A stretch of DNA of 64,000 nt. Source: Amycolatopsis oliviviridis (GTDB lineage Bacteria > Actinomycetota > Actinomycetes > Mycobacteriales > Pseudonocardiaceae). Below, piece after piece: positions 16,832 through 25,277 of the stretch. Position numbers and translations under genes: made by a program. The notes under the pieces are model-generated. The model made no database searches. It was not told the DNA's origin and saw only the letters and a list, made by a program, of their open reading frames with translations. The stretch lies in the NCBI RefSeq assembly GCF_014654365.1, contig NZ_BNAY01000005.1, positions 558,001 to 622,000 of the forward strand. The letters are read 5' to 3'. Every line of letters begins with the position of its first letter. The stretch's first letter is position 1.

Positions 16832-17248
16832 ATGCGGTTCATGGTGATTGTCAAGAGCGACGAGAAGAGCGACGTGGCCGGTGCGCAGCCGAGCGCCGAG
16901 GACCTCCAGGAGATGGGGAAGTTCAACGAGGAGCTGGTGAAGGCCGGCGTCATGCTCGCGGGTGAAGGCCTGCTGCCCAGCGCCCAGGGCTTCCGTATCC
17001 AGTACTCCGGTGACACCGAGGCCAGGGTCGTCGACGGTCCCTTCGCCGAGAGCAAGGAACTCATCGCGGGTTTCTGGATCCTGCAGGTCAAGGACCGGGC
17101 CGAGGTCGTCGAGTGGATGAAGCGCGCGCCGTTCCGCGAGGGTGAGATCGAGATCCGCCAGATCGCCGAGATGGAGGACTTCGACAACGCCACCCCGGAG
17201 ATCGTCGAGCACGAGAAGAAGCTGCGGGAACAGGCCGAGGGGAACTAG
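16832..17248 (+). CDS. YCII-related DGPF-domain protein
   Basis: 138 residues with the hallmark VVDGPFAESKE (about residues 67-77) and an MRFMVIVKSDEKSD start, the DGPF/YCII ferredoxin-like fold. RBS GGAGA. DGPF proteins are genomic partners of ECF42 sigma factors, and the next gene 39 bp downstream is one, so this is the standard pair. Catalytic activity is unproven for the family. Confidence 0.88.
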   Translation: MRFMVIVKSDEKSDVAGAQPSAEDLQEMGKFNEELVKAGVMLAGEGLLPSAQGFRIQYSGDTEARVVDGPFAESKELIAGFWILQVKDRAEVVEWMKRAPFREGEIEIRQIAEMEDFDNATPEIVEHEKKLREQAEGN

Positions 17249-17287
17249 TGGTTGCGGTCGTCGCGCCGACGATGTTGATTGGTCGGC

Positions 17288-18547
17288 GTGACGGCTACAG
17301 CAGACCCCCGTTCGGCGATCGACGCGGTGTGGCGGATCGAATCGGCCCGCCTCATCGCCGGCCTCGCGCGGATGACGCGCGACGTCGGGCTCGCGGAGGA
17401 ACTGGCGCAGGACGCGCTGGTCGCCGCGCTCGAACAGTGGCCTGAGTCGGGCGTCCCGAGGAATCCGGGCGCCTGGCTCATGACCACGGCCAAGCGCCGG
17501 GCGGTCGACACCTTCCGCCGCAACGAGCGGTACGAGAAGAAACTCGGCGAGATCGGCCGCGAGCAGGAGACCGAGGAAGAGCCCGACTTCACCGCGGGCC
17601 TCGACGACCACATCGAGGACGATCTGCTGCGGCTGGTGTTCACCGCCTGCCACCCGGTGCTGTCGACCGAGGCCAGGGTGGCGCTGACGCTGAAGATGAT
17701 CGGCGGGCTGCAGACCCACGAGATCGCACGGGCGTTCCTCGCCAAGGAAACCGCCATCGCGCAGCGGATCGTCCGGGCGAAGAAGACGCTCGGCGACGCC
17801 AAGGTGCCGTTCGAGGTGCCGGAAGGCGCGGACCGGGTCGCCCGTCTTTCTTCGGTCCTCGAAGTCATCTACCTGATCTTCAACGAGGGGTATTCGGCGA
17901 CGGCGGGCGAGGACTGGATGCGCCCGGCGTTGTGCGAGGAGGCGCTGCGGCTCGGCCGGATCCTGGCCGGGCTCATGCCGCGGGAACCCGAAGTGCACGG
18001 GCTCGTCGCGCTGATGGAGATCCAGGCGTCGCGGTCCGCCGCGCGCGTCGGGCCGAACGGCGAACCCGTGCTGCTGATGGACCAGGACCGGACCAAATGG
18101 AACCGGCTCTTGATCGGCCGCGGCCTCGCCGCCCTGGAGCTCGCCGAGTCGCTCACCGGCGGCGCTTTCGGCGTCTACGCGGCACAGGCCGCCATCGCCG
18201 CCTGCCACGCGCGGGCACGGACGGGCGAGGAAACCGACTGGGGACGCATCGCCGTTCTGTACGAAGGGCTCGGGAAGCTGAACCCGTCGCCGGTGATCGA
18301 ACTGAACCGCGCGGTGGCGCTGTCGATGGCAGTCGGGCCGGAGGCGGGGCTGGAGATCGTCGACAAGCTGACGTCGGAGCCCGCGCTGAAGGCGTATCAC
18401 CTGCTGCCGAGCGTCCGGGGCGACTTCCTGGCGAAGCTCGGCCGTCTCGACGAGGCCCGCGCCGAGTTCGAGCGCGCGGCGGAGATGACCGGGAACGACC
18501 GGGAGCGCACCCTCCTGCTCGGCCGCGCCGCGGAGTGCACCCCCTGA
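17288..18547 (+). CDS. ECF42-type sigma factor with C-terminal TPR extension
   Basis: About 419 residues, twice the usual ECF length. Region 2 RLIAGLARMTRDVGLAEELAQDALVAALEQWP, region 4 LKMIGGLQTHEIARAFLAKETAIAQRIVRAKKTL, then a 200-residue helical extension (DUF6596-like; DWMRPALCEEALRLGRILAGLMPREPEVHGLVALMEIQ, ending in a TPR-like AEFERAAEMTGNDRERTLLL). In ECF42 factors the C-terminal extension replaces an anti-sigma as control element. GTG start chosen; TTG at 17279 is possible. Partner DGPF gene directly upstream. Confidence 0.88.
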   Translation: MTATADPRSAIDAVWRIESARLIAGLARMTRDVGLAEELAQDALVAALEQWPESGVPRNPGAWLMTTAKRRAVDTFRRNERYEKKLGEIGREQETEEEPDFTAGLDDHIEDDLLRLVFTACHPVLSTEARVALTLKMIGGLQTHEIARAFLAKETAIAQRIVRAKKTLGDAKVPFEVPEGADRVARLSSVLEVIYLIFNEGYSATAGEDWMRPALCEEALRLGRILAGLMPREPEVHGLVALMEIQASRSAARVGPNGEPVLLMDQDRTKWNRLLIGRGLAALELAESLTGGAFGVYAAQAAIAACHARARTGEETDWGRIAVLYEGLGKLNPSPVIELNRAVALSMAVGPEAGLEIVDKLTSEPALKAYHLLPSVRGDFLAKLGRLDEARAEFERAAEMTGNDRERTLLLGRAAECTP

Positions 18548-18553
18548 CCCCCC

Positions 18554-18618
18554 CGCGTTTCGTCCTCTGAATGCGGTAGTTCGTAGCGCGAACCACCGCA
18601 TTCAGAGGACGAAACGCG
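18554..18618. repeat. Family 1 hairpin between convergent genes
   Basis: Arms 18554-18577 and 18595-18618 are perfect 24-bp inverted repeats beginning CGCGTTTCGTCCTCTGAATG, with an inner imperfect extension (AGTTCG / CGAACC). Lies 7 bp after the ECF42 stop and 27 bp from the end of the convergent gene, so probably a bidirectional terminator. Same family at 35360, 44004 and 54546. Confidence 0.75.
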
Positions 18619-18644
18619 AAAGGGGCGGGAGCGGCGGGGCGCGG

Positions 18645-19085
18645 TCAGGCGGGGGCGGGGCGCAGGGTGGTCAGGGCCCGGTGCTGCGCCAGCCGGACGG
18701 CCTGCACGGAGCAGCCGAGCGCGAGCGCGGTGTCGTCGGCCGAAAGCCCGACGAGCGACCGCAGCACCATGATCTCGCGCTGCTGCCCCGGCAGCCCCGA
18801 AAGCGGGTTCGGCAGTTCCGCGGCGGACCGGTGGAACTCGTCGACCAGACCGCGCGTGACGTCGTAGGCGTACGTGAGCAGCGCCGGCGCCCCGGCGGCT
18901 CCGGCGATGATCTCGCGGCAACTGTTCTTCGCGACCGCGTCCGCGGTGTCGTAACTGCCCGAACGGCGTCCGATCCGCGCCCGGCAGTAACGCACGACCA
19001 AGACGCGGACGGCGTCGACGATCTTCGAACCTGTCTCCATCCGCCCGCCGGCCTCCTCCGACCGCCGCGAACCGTGTCCTTGCAT
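18645..19085 (-). CDS. Small sigma-70-like (ECF) protein
   Basis: 146 residues from ATG with GGGAG 3 nt upstream. C-terminal region 4 is clear: LPGQQREIMVLRSLVGLSADDTALALGCSVQAVRLAQHRALTTLRP. The N-terminal half (ADAVAKNSCREIIAGAAGAPALLTYAYDVTRGLVDEFHRSA) aligns by eye with a reduced region 2 of SigD-like factors. It is shorter than a normal ECF factor (170-200), so the -10-recognition part may be degenerate. Transcribed away from the SNase-like gene's direction of entry, on the same strand 78 bp after it. Confidence 0.65.
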   Translation of the reverse strand: MQGHGSRRSEEAGGRMETGSKIVDAVRVLVVRYCRARIGRRSGSYDTADAVAKNSCREIIAGAAGAPALLTYAYDVTRGLVDEFHRSAAELPNPLSGLPGQQREIMVLRSLVGLSADDTALALGCSVQAVRLAQHRALTTLRPAPA

Positions 19086-19163
19086 CGGCTCCCTCTCCCA
19101 CCTTTCAGATGAGCACGGCGGAAGGGGAGGGAGGTACGGTCTTTTTGCCCACAAGGGGCACGG

Positions 19164-20057
19164 TCAGGCCTCGATGAACACGATCCGTTCCGGCTCGATC
19201 GTCAGGCTCACGGTCTGCCGCTTCACGCTCACCAGCGTCTCGAATTCCGTGGCGTGCCCGTCCGGGACGGTGAACAGGCGGTCGTTGCGGGAATCGAGGA
19301 AGTCGGAGAAGCCGGTCAGCGACACCCCGCCGGTTTCGTCGAGCGCGAGATAGTCGACGAGCCTGCGGAACAGTTTCGGCAGGATCACCAGTTCGTCGGC
19401 GAGCTGCCGCCGGGACGAGAGCTTGAAACCGGAGTTCGTGACGTCGCTCGGCCACAGCCCGAGCCCGTCCTGGCGCGCCTGGACGGCGGCCTCGGCCAAG
19501 GCGTCACGGAGATCCGGATAAAGCAGTGAATAGAACGTCGGGTAGACGAGTCCGTCCGCGATCTGCCGGTAGTTCGCGGAGTTCTTCAGCGTTTTGACGT
19601 CGAGATGGACCTTCGAAAGGTCCGCCGACCGTCCCGGCCGTTGCCCGGGAAAGGCGAACGCCACCGCCCGTCCGTATTTGTCGGCGAAACGCGTCAGTAT
19701 GTGACCCGGTACCTTGATCGGGGTCGACGAAGTGACCGTTCCCCGGTCGTTCCGTTCGACGGTTTTGAAGCCGAGGATCTTCAGCAGGTTCGCCGCCGCG
19801 GCGTCGGCGAATTCCGCGGGCTGGTGCCACATCCCGCCGGTTCCCCTGGCCTGGTAGTGCGTTTCGAGCGCGTCGATCGCGTCGAGCCGCAACTGCATCC
19901 CGCCCCGCGAATTGAGCCGGACCTTCAAGCCCGCCTTCTTGGTCGCCTGGGGATCTTCGGGATAGAACCGCACCGAATCGCCGTCCGGCGAAGCGCCGAC
20001 AAGCTGGAAAGTACCTTTGATCAGCGTCATGGGCATGAGGACAACGGTAGTTCTCAT
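19164..20057 (-). CDS. Staphylococcal nuclease-like (SNase fold) protein
   Basis: 297 residues. The first 200 resemble an SNase/thermonuclease OB fold: GASPDGDSVRFYPEDP, LRLDAIDALETHY, FADKYGRAVAFAFPG, NYRQIADGLVYPTFYSLL and AEAAVQARQDGLGLWPSD. These correspond to the D-G-D, R-x-x-G-I-D-A-x-E, Y-G-R and G-x-G-L-W blocks. The usual catalytic Arg/Glu pattern is only partly recognisable. The last 90 residues are unassigned. No signal peptide, so likely cytoplasmic. Start uncertain: ATG codons at 20057, 20036 and 20030, none with a good RBS. Confidence 0.6.
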   Translation of the reverse strand: MRTTVVLMPMTLIKGTFQLVGASPDGDSVRFYPEDPQATKKAGLKVRLNSRGGMQLRLDAIDALETHYQARGTGGMWHQPAEFADAAAANLLKILGFKTVERNDRGTVTSSTPIKVPGHILTRFADKYGRAVAFAFPGQRPGRSADLSKVHLDVKTLKNSANYRQIADGLVYPTFYSLLYPDLRDALAEAAVQARQDGLGLWPSDVTNSGFKLSSRRQLADELVILPKLFRRLVDYLALDETGGVSLTGFSDFLDSRNDRLFTVPDGHATEFETLVSVKRQTVSLTIEPERIVFIEA

Positions 20058-20185
20058 TCCGGTGAACGAACCATGTGTTCATCCATCCAGACCAGTCGCC
20101 GGTTAAGATCGGATGACCATTGTGGACATTCTCGGAGATCTTCCGACGATTGACGTGAAATGATCACATCGGGGATGCTGACCGG

Positions 20186-20596
20186 ATGACCGACTTCTCC
20201 TATCGCTGGCGTGACCCGGTCACCGACGACGAGATGTCCGATCTCGTCCGTTCGCACGGCGGGCAACCCGAGCCCGGCTGGTGGAACGGCATCCGGCGGT
20301 TCAGCCTCGGCTGGGTCACCGCCCGCGACACCGCCGGGACGCTGGTCGGCTTCGTGAACGTCGCCTGGGACGGCGGGGATCACGCGTTCCTGCTCGACAC
20401 GAAGACCCGCGGGACCCATCAGCGCCGGGGGATCGCGACCGCCGTCGTCCGGCTCGCCGTGACCCACGCGCGAGCGGCGGGCTGCGAATGGCTGCACGTC
20501 GACTTCGTGCCCGGACTGCGTTCCTTCTACTTCGACGCCTGCGGTTTCCGGCCCACCGAAGCAGGCCTGATCCGGCTCACGGGCTCGGGATCATGA
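20186..20596 (+). CDS. GNAT-family N-acetyltransferase
   Basis: 136 residues with the acetyl-CoA loop in THQRRGIATAVVRLAVTHAR (about 81-100) and a C-terminal FYFDACGFRPTEAGLIRL. The substrate is not predictable. Monocistronic; its 3' end overlaps the convergent lactate permease gene by 20 bp. Confidence 0.85.
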   Translation: MTDFSYRWRDPVTDDEMSDLVRSHGGQPEPGWWNGIRRFSLGWVTARDTAGTLVGFVNVAWDGGDHAFLLDTKTRGTHQRRGIATAVVRLAVTHARAAGCEWLHVDFVPGLRSFYFDACGFRPTEAGLIRLTGSGS

Positions 20597-22268
20597 AGCT
20601 CAGCACGGTCGCCTGAAGCAGCGAGATCACCCCGACCACGGCGGTCAGCACGACCGACCACAGGAACGTCTGCCGCAGCAGCGCGCCTTCCTGGCCGGAC
20701 TGTCCGATCGCGGTGGCGCCGATGGACAGGTTCTGCGGCGAGATCATCTTGCCCATCACGCCACCGGAAGTGTTCGTGGCGCCGGCGAGGATCGGGTCGA
20801 CGTGCAGTTGCTGCGCCGAGATCACCTGCATCGGCCCGAAGAGACTGTTCGTCGAAGCGTCCGAACCGGTGAGGAAGACGCCCAGCCAGCCGATGTAGGC
20901 GGAGAACAACGGGAACAGCACGCCGGTGGTCGCCAGCGCGAGACCGAGGGTCTGCGTCGCGCCCGAGTAGTTCATGACGAACGCGATCGCGAGGATCATG
21001 AAGATCGTCGCCAGCGCCCACCGCATCTGGTGCAGTGTCCGGCGATAGGTCGCCAGCAGCAGCCGGGGTTTCGCGCCCATCGCGAAACCCGCCACGATCG
21101 CCGCGATCAGGGCCACGGTTCCGGGTGAGTAAAGGAAATCGACGGTCAAAGTCGCCGCGTACGGGGTGTCCTTCGGCGTGATCGGCGCGTGCTGGACGAC
21201 CTCTTTGTGCAGTCCCGGCCACGCGAACACCCAGTCGGCCTTGTGCAGCAGCTTCGTCAGGTCCAGCCAGTCCGGCAGGTTCTTGAAGATCGTGCCGATC
21301 CGGGAAAGGAAGATCGCGGCGATCAGGACGATGTACGGCGCCCACGCGTACAGCGCGCCGCGTCCGGCCTTCGCGGCACCGAGACTCGCCCCGGCCCTCA
21401 CCGGTTCTTCGCCGTCGAAACGCCAAACCGCCGCCGGCTGCCAGAACCGCGTCAGGATCCACAGCGACGCCATCGCGGCGAGCGCGGCGACGACGTCGAC
21501 GAGGCTCGGGCTGATGAAGTTCGAGGTGACGAATTGCATGACCGCGAACGACAGACCGGCCGTCAGGACCGCGGGCCAGACCTCGATCATCCGTTTCCAG
21601 CCCGCGAGGACGACGATCAGGAAACCGGGGACGATCAGCGCCAGCACCGGGAGCTGGCGGCCGACCATCGACGAGAACAGATCCGTCGCCTGTTCCTGTT
21701 TCATGCCGAGGATCGGCGCGGTCAGCCTGCCCAGCACGATCAGCGGGTTGCCGAGGCCGCCGAACGCGACCGGCGCGGTGTTCGCCAGCAGCGCGAGCAC
21801 GACCGCCTTCACCGGCGGGAAGCCGAGCGCGGCCATCATCGCCGCGGTGATCGCGATCGGCGAGCCGCCGCCCGCGATCCCTTCCAGCAGCGCCCCGAAC
21901 CCGAACGCGATCAGCAGCGCCTGGAGGCGGCGGTCCTCGCTGAACCCGGCGAGGACCGCCTTGATGCTGTCGAACCGTCCGGTCGCGACGGTGACGTTGT
22001 GGAAGTACACGGCGTGGAACGCGATCCAGGCCACCGACCACACCCCGAACACCAGCCCCATGGCCGCGGAGTCGAGGGCGAGCCCGGCAGGCATGCGGTA
22101 CAGCAGGACCGCGACCAGCAGCGCGGTGATCAGCGCCAGCGCGGCCGAGAGGTGCGCCGACCGGCGCAGGACACCCAGTGCCACCAGCAGCACGATGATC
22201 GGGAGCGCGGCGAGCGCCGCGGACAGCCACAGCCCGCCGGCCGGCTGGTAGTCCTGGATCCAGCCCAC
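20577..22268 (-). CDS. lldP: L-lactate permease (LctP family)
   Basis: 563-residue membrane protein with about 12-14 helices. Family landmarks are FGFGALLEGIAGGGSPIAITAAMMAALGF, LLANTAPVAFGGLGNPL and the C-terminal IGWLGVFLTGSDASTNSLFGPMQ with ATNTSGGVMGKMISPQNLSIG. Imports L-lactate/glycolate with protons. GTG start; only 1 bp separates it from the upstream IclR stop, so the two form an operon and IclR is the likely regulator. Confidence 0.93.
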   Translation of the reverse strand: MGWIQDYQPAGGLWLSAALAALPIIVLLVALGVLRRSAHLSAALALITALLVAVLLYRMPAGLALDSAAMGLVFGVWSVAWIAFHAVYFHNVTVATGRFDSIKAVLAGFSEDRRLQALLIAFGFGALLEGIAGGGSPIAITAAMMAALGFPPVKAVVLALLANTAPVAFGGLGNPLIVLGRLTAPILGMKQEQATDLFSSMVGRQLPVLALIVPGFLIVVLAGWKRMIEVWPAVLTAGLSFAVMQFVTSNFISPSLVDVVAALAAMASLWILTRFWQPAAVWRFDGEEPVRAGASLGAAKAGRGALYAWAPYIVLIAAIFLSRIGTIFKNLPDWLDLTKLLHKADWVFAWPGLHKEVVQHAPITPKDTPYAATLTVDFLYSPGTVALIAAIVAGFAMGAKPRLLLATYRRTLHQMRWALATIFMILAIAFVMNYSGATQTLGLALATTGVLFPLFSAYIGWLGVFLTGSDASTNSLFGPMQVISAQQLHVDPILAGATNTSGGVMGKMISPQNLSIGATAIGQSGQEGALLRQTFLWSVVLTAVVGVISLLQATVLSFMIPSP

Positions 22269-22269
22269 T

Positions 22270-23052
22270 TCAGCCCCTTTGCGCGCGGACGTAACCCAGC
22301 CGCAGCGACAGCGCGGCGGCGGTCCCGGCCACCGTCGCGCCCAGTTCGTCGGTGCGGCGGAGCACGCGTCCGGCAGGGCCCGCGATGCTGATCGCGGCGA
22401 TCGGCCGTCCGGTGTGGTCGCGGACGGCGGCGGCCACGCAGCCCACGTCCGGTTCGTTCTCGACGTCGTCCACGGCCCAGCCGCGACGGCTCGTCCTGGC
22501 CAGGTCGTCGAGCAGCCGGGCCGGATCGTTGATCGTCTTGAGCGTGAGGCTGTCGAGTTTCATCCGGCGGATGCGTTCGACGCGGTCCTGTTCGGGCAGT
22601 GCCGCCAGCCACGCCTTGCCCAGCGACGTCGCGTGCTGCGGACGGCGGGTGCCGAGACGGCAGGCCAGCGTGACGGCGTTGGCGCTGCGTTCGGTGGCGA
22701 CGTAGACCATCGTGTCGTTGTCCGGGACCGCGAGGTACGTCGTCTCGCCGCTGCGCTCGGCGAGCGACGCGAGATAGCGCGGCGCGCAGCGGTGGAGGTC
22801 GGTCGCCGCCATCGCGCGGGCGCCGAGTTCGACCAGCCGGGTACCGAGCCGCACGCGGCCGGTGGCGCGATCGGCTTCGAGGTATTCGAGATTCTTGAGG
22901 GTGCCGACGATGCGGTACGCGGCGCTCCGGGAGAGACCCAGTTGCCTGGCGATCGCGTTGGTGGAAATCTCCTGGTTCTGGCCGACGTGCTCGAGAACCG
23001 CGAGCCCGCGCTCGAGAGTGCCACTGGAATCCAGGCCGCGTGGTGTGCCCAC
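22270..23052 (-). CDS. IclR-family regulator of the lactate permease
   Basis: 260 residues: N-terminal winged HTH (LERGLAVLEHVGQNQEISTNAIARQLGLSRSAAYRIVGTLKNLEYLEAD) and C-terminal IclR ligand domain (ATSLGKAWLAALP, GWAVDDVENEPDVGCVAAAVRDHTGRPIAAISIAGPAGRV). GTG start, GGAGG 5 nt upstream. Operonic with lldP. Upstream, an imperfect inverted repeat AAACTGTC-N5-GACAAGTTT (23154-23175) is a candidate operator. Confidence 0.92.
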   Translation of the reverse strand: MGTPRGLDSSGTLERGLAVLEHVGQNQEISTNAIARQLGLSRSAAYRIVGTLKNLEYLEADRATGRVRLGTRLVELGARAMAATDLHRCAPRYLASLAERSGETTYLAVPDNDTMVYVATERSANAVTLACRLGTRRPQHATSLGKAWLAALPEQDRVERIRRMKLDSLTLKTINDPARLLDDLARTSRRGWAVDDVENEPDVGCVAAAVRDHTGRPIAAISIAGPAGRVLRRTDELGATVAGTAAALSLRLGYVRAQRG

Positions 23053-23286
23053 TTCGCCCTCCGTTGGACCGGGGTACCGATGACCGGCACCTGTTTCCGT
23101 TAAGCGGATTCGGACGTTAACAGCTCCGCCGACCCTTGGGAAGGTTTCTTAACAAACTGTCGACCGGACAAGTTTTCCCAGCTCGGGGGCTTCCGGTCAA
23201 GATCACCGGTTTGGACCAATCCTTTCGGCGGTTCCGATTCGGCGTATGACTTCAGGGGTCATTTTTCTGTTCACGGATATGAAAGG

Positions 23287-23314
23287 ACCCCCGCCGGAAA
23301 ATCGCGGCGAGGGT
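23287..23314 (-). terminator. Intrinsic-like terminator after the CoA-binding protein gene
   Basis: ACCCCCGCCG (23287-23296) and CGGCGAGGGT (23305-23314) pair through 10 bp with one G-T, 18 bp beyond the stop of the minus-strand gene, with CCTTTC following on that strand. Confidence 0.55.
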
Positions 23315-23332
23315 CTTGCCCGGAGTCTGTTT

Positions 23333-23740
23333 CTAACGGACCGAGAGGTTTCCGACCGCTCGGACGACCGCCGTGCAGCGGTCCTCGACGTAGTCAAGAC
23401 CGCCTTCTTCGGCGATCCGGCGGGACTCGGCGGAGACGATGCCCTGCTGCAGCCAGAGCGCCTTCGCGCCGATCGCGACGGCCTGTTCGGCGATCGGCGG
23501 GGTGTCGGCGGACGGGCGGAAGACGTCGACGAGGTCGACGGGCTCCGGGATGTCGGTGAGCGAGCGATAGACCTTCTCGCCCAGCAGCTCGTCGGCCGAA
23601 GGATGGACGGGGATGATCCGGAAGCCGTGTTCCTGCAACACGGCGGCGACCCCGTGCGAGGCCTTGGCCGGATCGCGGCTCAGCCCCACGACGGCGATCG
23701 TCTTCGATCCGGCGAGGATCTCGGTGGCGCGATCGGTCAT
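23333..23740 (-). CDS. CoA-binding domain protein (YccU-like)
   Basis: 135 residues, a lone Rossmann-type CoA-binding domain: TIAVVGLSRDPAKASHGVAAVLQEHGFRIIPVHPSADELLGEKVY, DIPEPVDLVDVFRP, AKALWLQQGIVS and a C-terminal DRCTAVV. The physiological role of free-standing members is unclear. Gene separated from its neighbours; hairpin terminator downstream. Confidence 0.88.
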   Translation of the reverse strand: MTDRATEILAGSKTIAVVGLSRDPAKASHGVAAVLQEHGFRIIPVHPSADELLGEKVYRSLTDIPEPVDLVDVFRPSADTPPIAEQAVAIGAKALWLQQGIVSAESRRIAEEGGLDYVEDRCTAVVRAVGNLSVR

Positions 23741-23774
23741 ACCGGGTTCAACCGCGCCGGGCCCCGGGGAATTC

Positions 23775-24347
23775 CTAGAGCTTCCACAGCCGCAGGCCGC
23801 GTACCCGGTACACCGGCCAGACGACGTGCCAGGCGCGGCGCCGCAGGAAGACCGCGGAACAGGTCAGGACGCTGCGCGCGGACGTCGTCGCGACGTCGTG
23901 CCGGTCCGGCCAGATCTCGCCGTGCCGCCCGGCCGCGATCCGGAAGACGTTGACCAGGCCGCGGCCCTGCAGGTCGAACTTCGCGCCGGTGTCGCCGGAA
24001 TCCGGGGTGAGGGAAGCGATCTCCGGGCCGAACGCGGCCGCGGGCGCCGGCCCCGCGTCGGCGGGGAGGTCGCCGACGGTCGCCGAGATCGCCTTGCCGT
24101 AGAGGCGGCGGGTGTAGCGCGCGAGCAGCAGCCGTTCCCACAGCGGCAGGACACGGCGGTGCTTCAGCAACGCCGAACACTCCGCGTGGCCGATGGCGAA
24201 GATGTCGGTCAGCTCGTCGTAGGCGTTGTGCGCGGCGGGCTCGTTGAGGTGCACCCGGACCTCGTACCGGATGCGCGCGGTGAGCTCGTCGAGCTCCTCG
24301 CGGCGGTCGATCCTGGTCTTCGCCCGTGAGAGCGTCCAATCGGACAT
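23775..24347 (-). CDS. Hypothetical protein, about 190 residues
   Basis: 190 residues from ATG (MSDWTLSRAKTRIDRREELD). The N-terminal half is helical and charged (ELTARIRYEVRVHLNEPAAHNAYDELTDIFAIGHAECSALL). The C-terminal half has KFDLQGRGLVNVFRIAAGRHGEIW and ends with a basic, aromatic tail. No signal peptide or membrane helix, and I do not recognise a family. Coding is supported by codon-position GC bias and absence of a better frame. No clear RBS. Confidence 0.6.
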   Translation of the reverse strand: MSDWTLSRAKTRIDRREELDELTARIRYEVRVHLNEPAAHNAYDELTDIFAIGHAECSALLKHRRVLPLWERLLLARYTRRLYGKAISATVGDLPADAGPAPAAAFGPEIASLTPDSGDTGAKFDLQGRGLVNVFRIAAGRHGEIWPDRHDVATTSARSVLTCSAVFLRRRAWHVVWPVYRVRGLRLWKL

Positions 24348-24479
24348 GGGAAGCAGGCTAGGTGATGATCGGGGCCGTGCGAGACCCTTTCGGCCTAATC
24401 TGGTCGTACCGGCCAGTGGAACGGGCGTCTTGTGCGGCCCCTGCCGACGGGGCAGAGTTCGGCTGGTCGGAAGGAGCCC

Positions 24480-25277
24480 ATGGACGCCAGCACGCTGCAG
24501 GAGGCCGCGGCCGCGCTGCTCAGCGCGTACGAGACCGGCAAGCCGATCGCGCCCCTCATCGAGACCTATCCCGCCGCGACGCTGGAGGACGCGTACCGCA
24601 TCCAGCAGCGGCTCGTCCGCCATTGGGCCGAACGCGGCGACGGTGTGCGCGGGCACAAGGTCGGCCTCGCGTCCGCCGCCATGCAGCGGCAGATGGGCGT
24701 CGACCAGCCCGACTACGGCCACCTGACCGCTTCGATGTTCCATCTCGAACATCAGCCGATCCCGATCGGCGACTTCCTGCAGCCGAAGATCGAACCGGAG
24801 ATCGGGTTCGTGCTCGGCTCGCGGCTGCGCGGCCCCGGGGTCACGGTGGCGGACGCGCTGCGGGCGGTGGACTTCGTCGTCCCGGCGCTGGAGATCGTCG
24901 ATTCCCGTATCCAGGACTGGAAGATCAGCATCGTCGACACCATCGCGGACAACGCGTCCTCGGGTGGTGTCGTGCTCGGCAGCAGGCCCACCGCGATCGG
25001 TGACCTCGACCTGCGGCTGGTGGGCTGTGTCCTGCACCAGAACGGCGAGATCGCGGCGACCGGCGCCGGTGGCGCGGTGCTGGGCTCGCCGGTGAACGCG
25101 CTGGTGTGGCTCGCGAACACGGTCGGGCCGCTCGGTGTCGCGCTCGAACCGGGGCACGTCGTGCTGCCGGGCTCGATGACGCGCGCGATCCCGGTGAGCC
25201 CCGGCGACACCGTCGTCGCGACGATGGCGAGGCTCGGCAGTGTCACCGCGAAGTTCTCCGGGGAGGAGCGGCCGTGA
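24480..25277 (+). CDS. 2-keto-4-pentenoate hydratase (MhpD/DmpE-like)
   Basis: 265 residues, FAH-like fold. Hydrates 2-hydroxypenta-2,4-dienoate to 4-hydroxy-2-oxovalerate in aromatic meta-cleavage. Metal-site signature IEPEIGFVLGSRLRGPGVTVADALRAVDFVVPALEIVDSRIQDW and DTIADNASSGG. RBS GGAAGGAG. It overlaps the paralogous next gene by 4 bp (GTGA). No dioxygenase, semialdehyde dehydrogenase or aldolase lies beside it, so the upstream pathway must be elsewhere. Confidence 0.88.
   Translation: MDASTLQEAAAALLSAYETGKPIAPLIETYPAATLEDAYRIQQRLVRHWAERGDGVRGHKVGLASAAMQRQMGVDQPDYGHLTASMFHLEHQPIPIGDFLQPKIEPEIGFVLGSRLRGPGVTVADALRAVDFVVPALEIVDSRIQDWKISIVDTIADNASSGGVVLGSRPTAIGDLDLRLVGCVLHQNGEIAATGAGGAVLGSPVNALVWLANTVGPLGVALEPGHVVLPGSMTRAIPVSPGDTVVATMARLGSVTAKFSGEERP

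Noticed and set aside
20577..22391. Plus-strand ORFs over the lactate permease and IclR genes
   Set aside because: Low-complexity Arg/Gln/His-rich antisense translations without domains; an effect of high GC.
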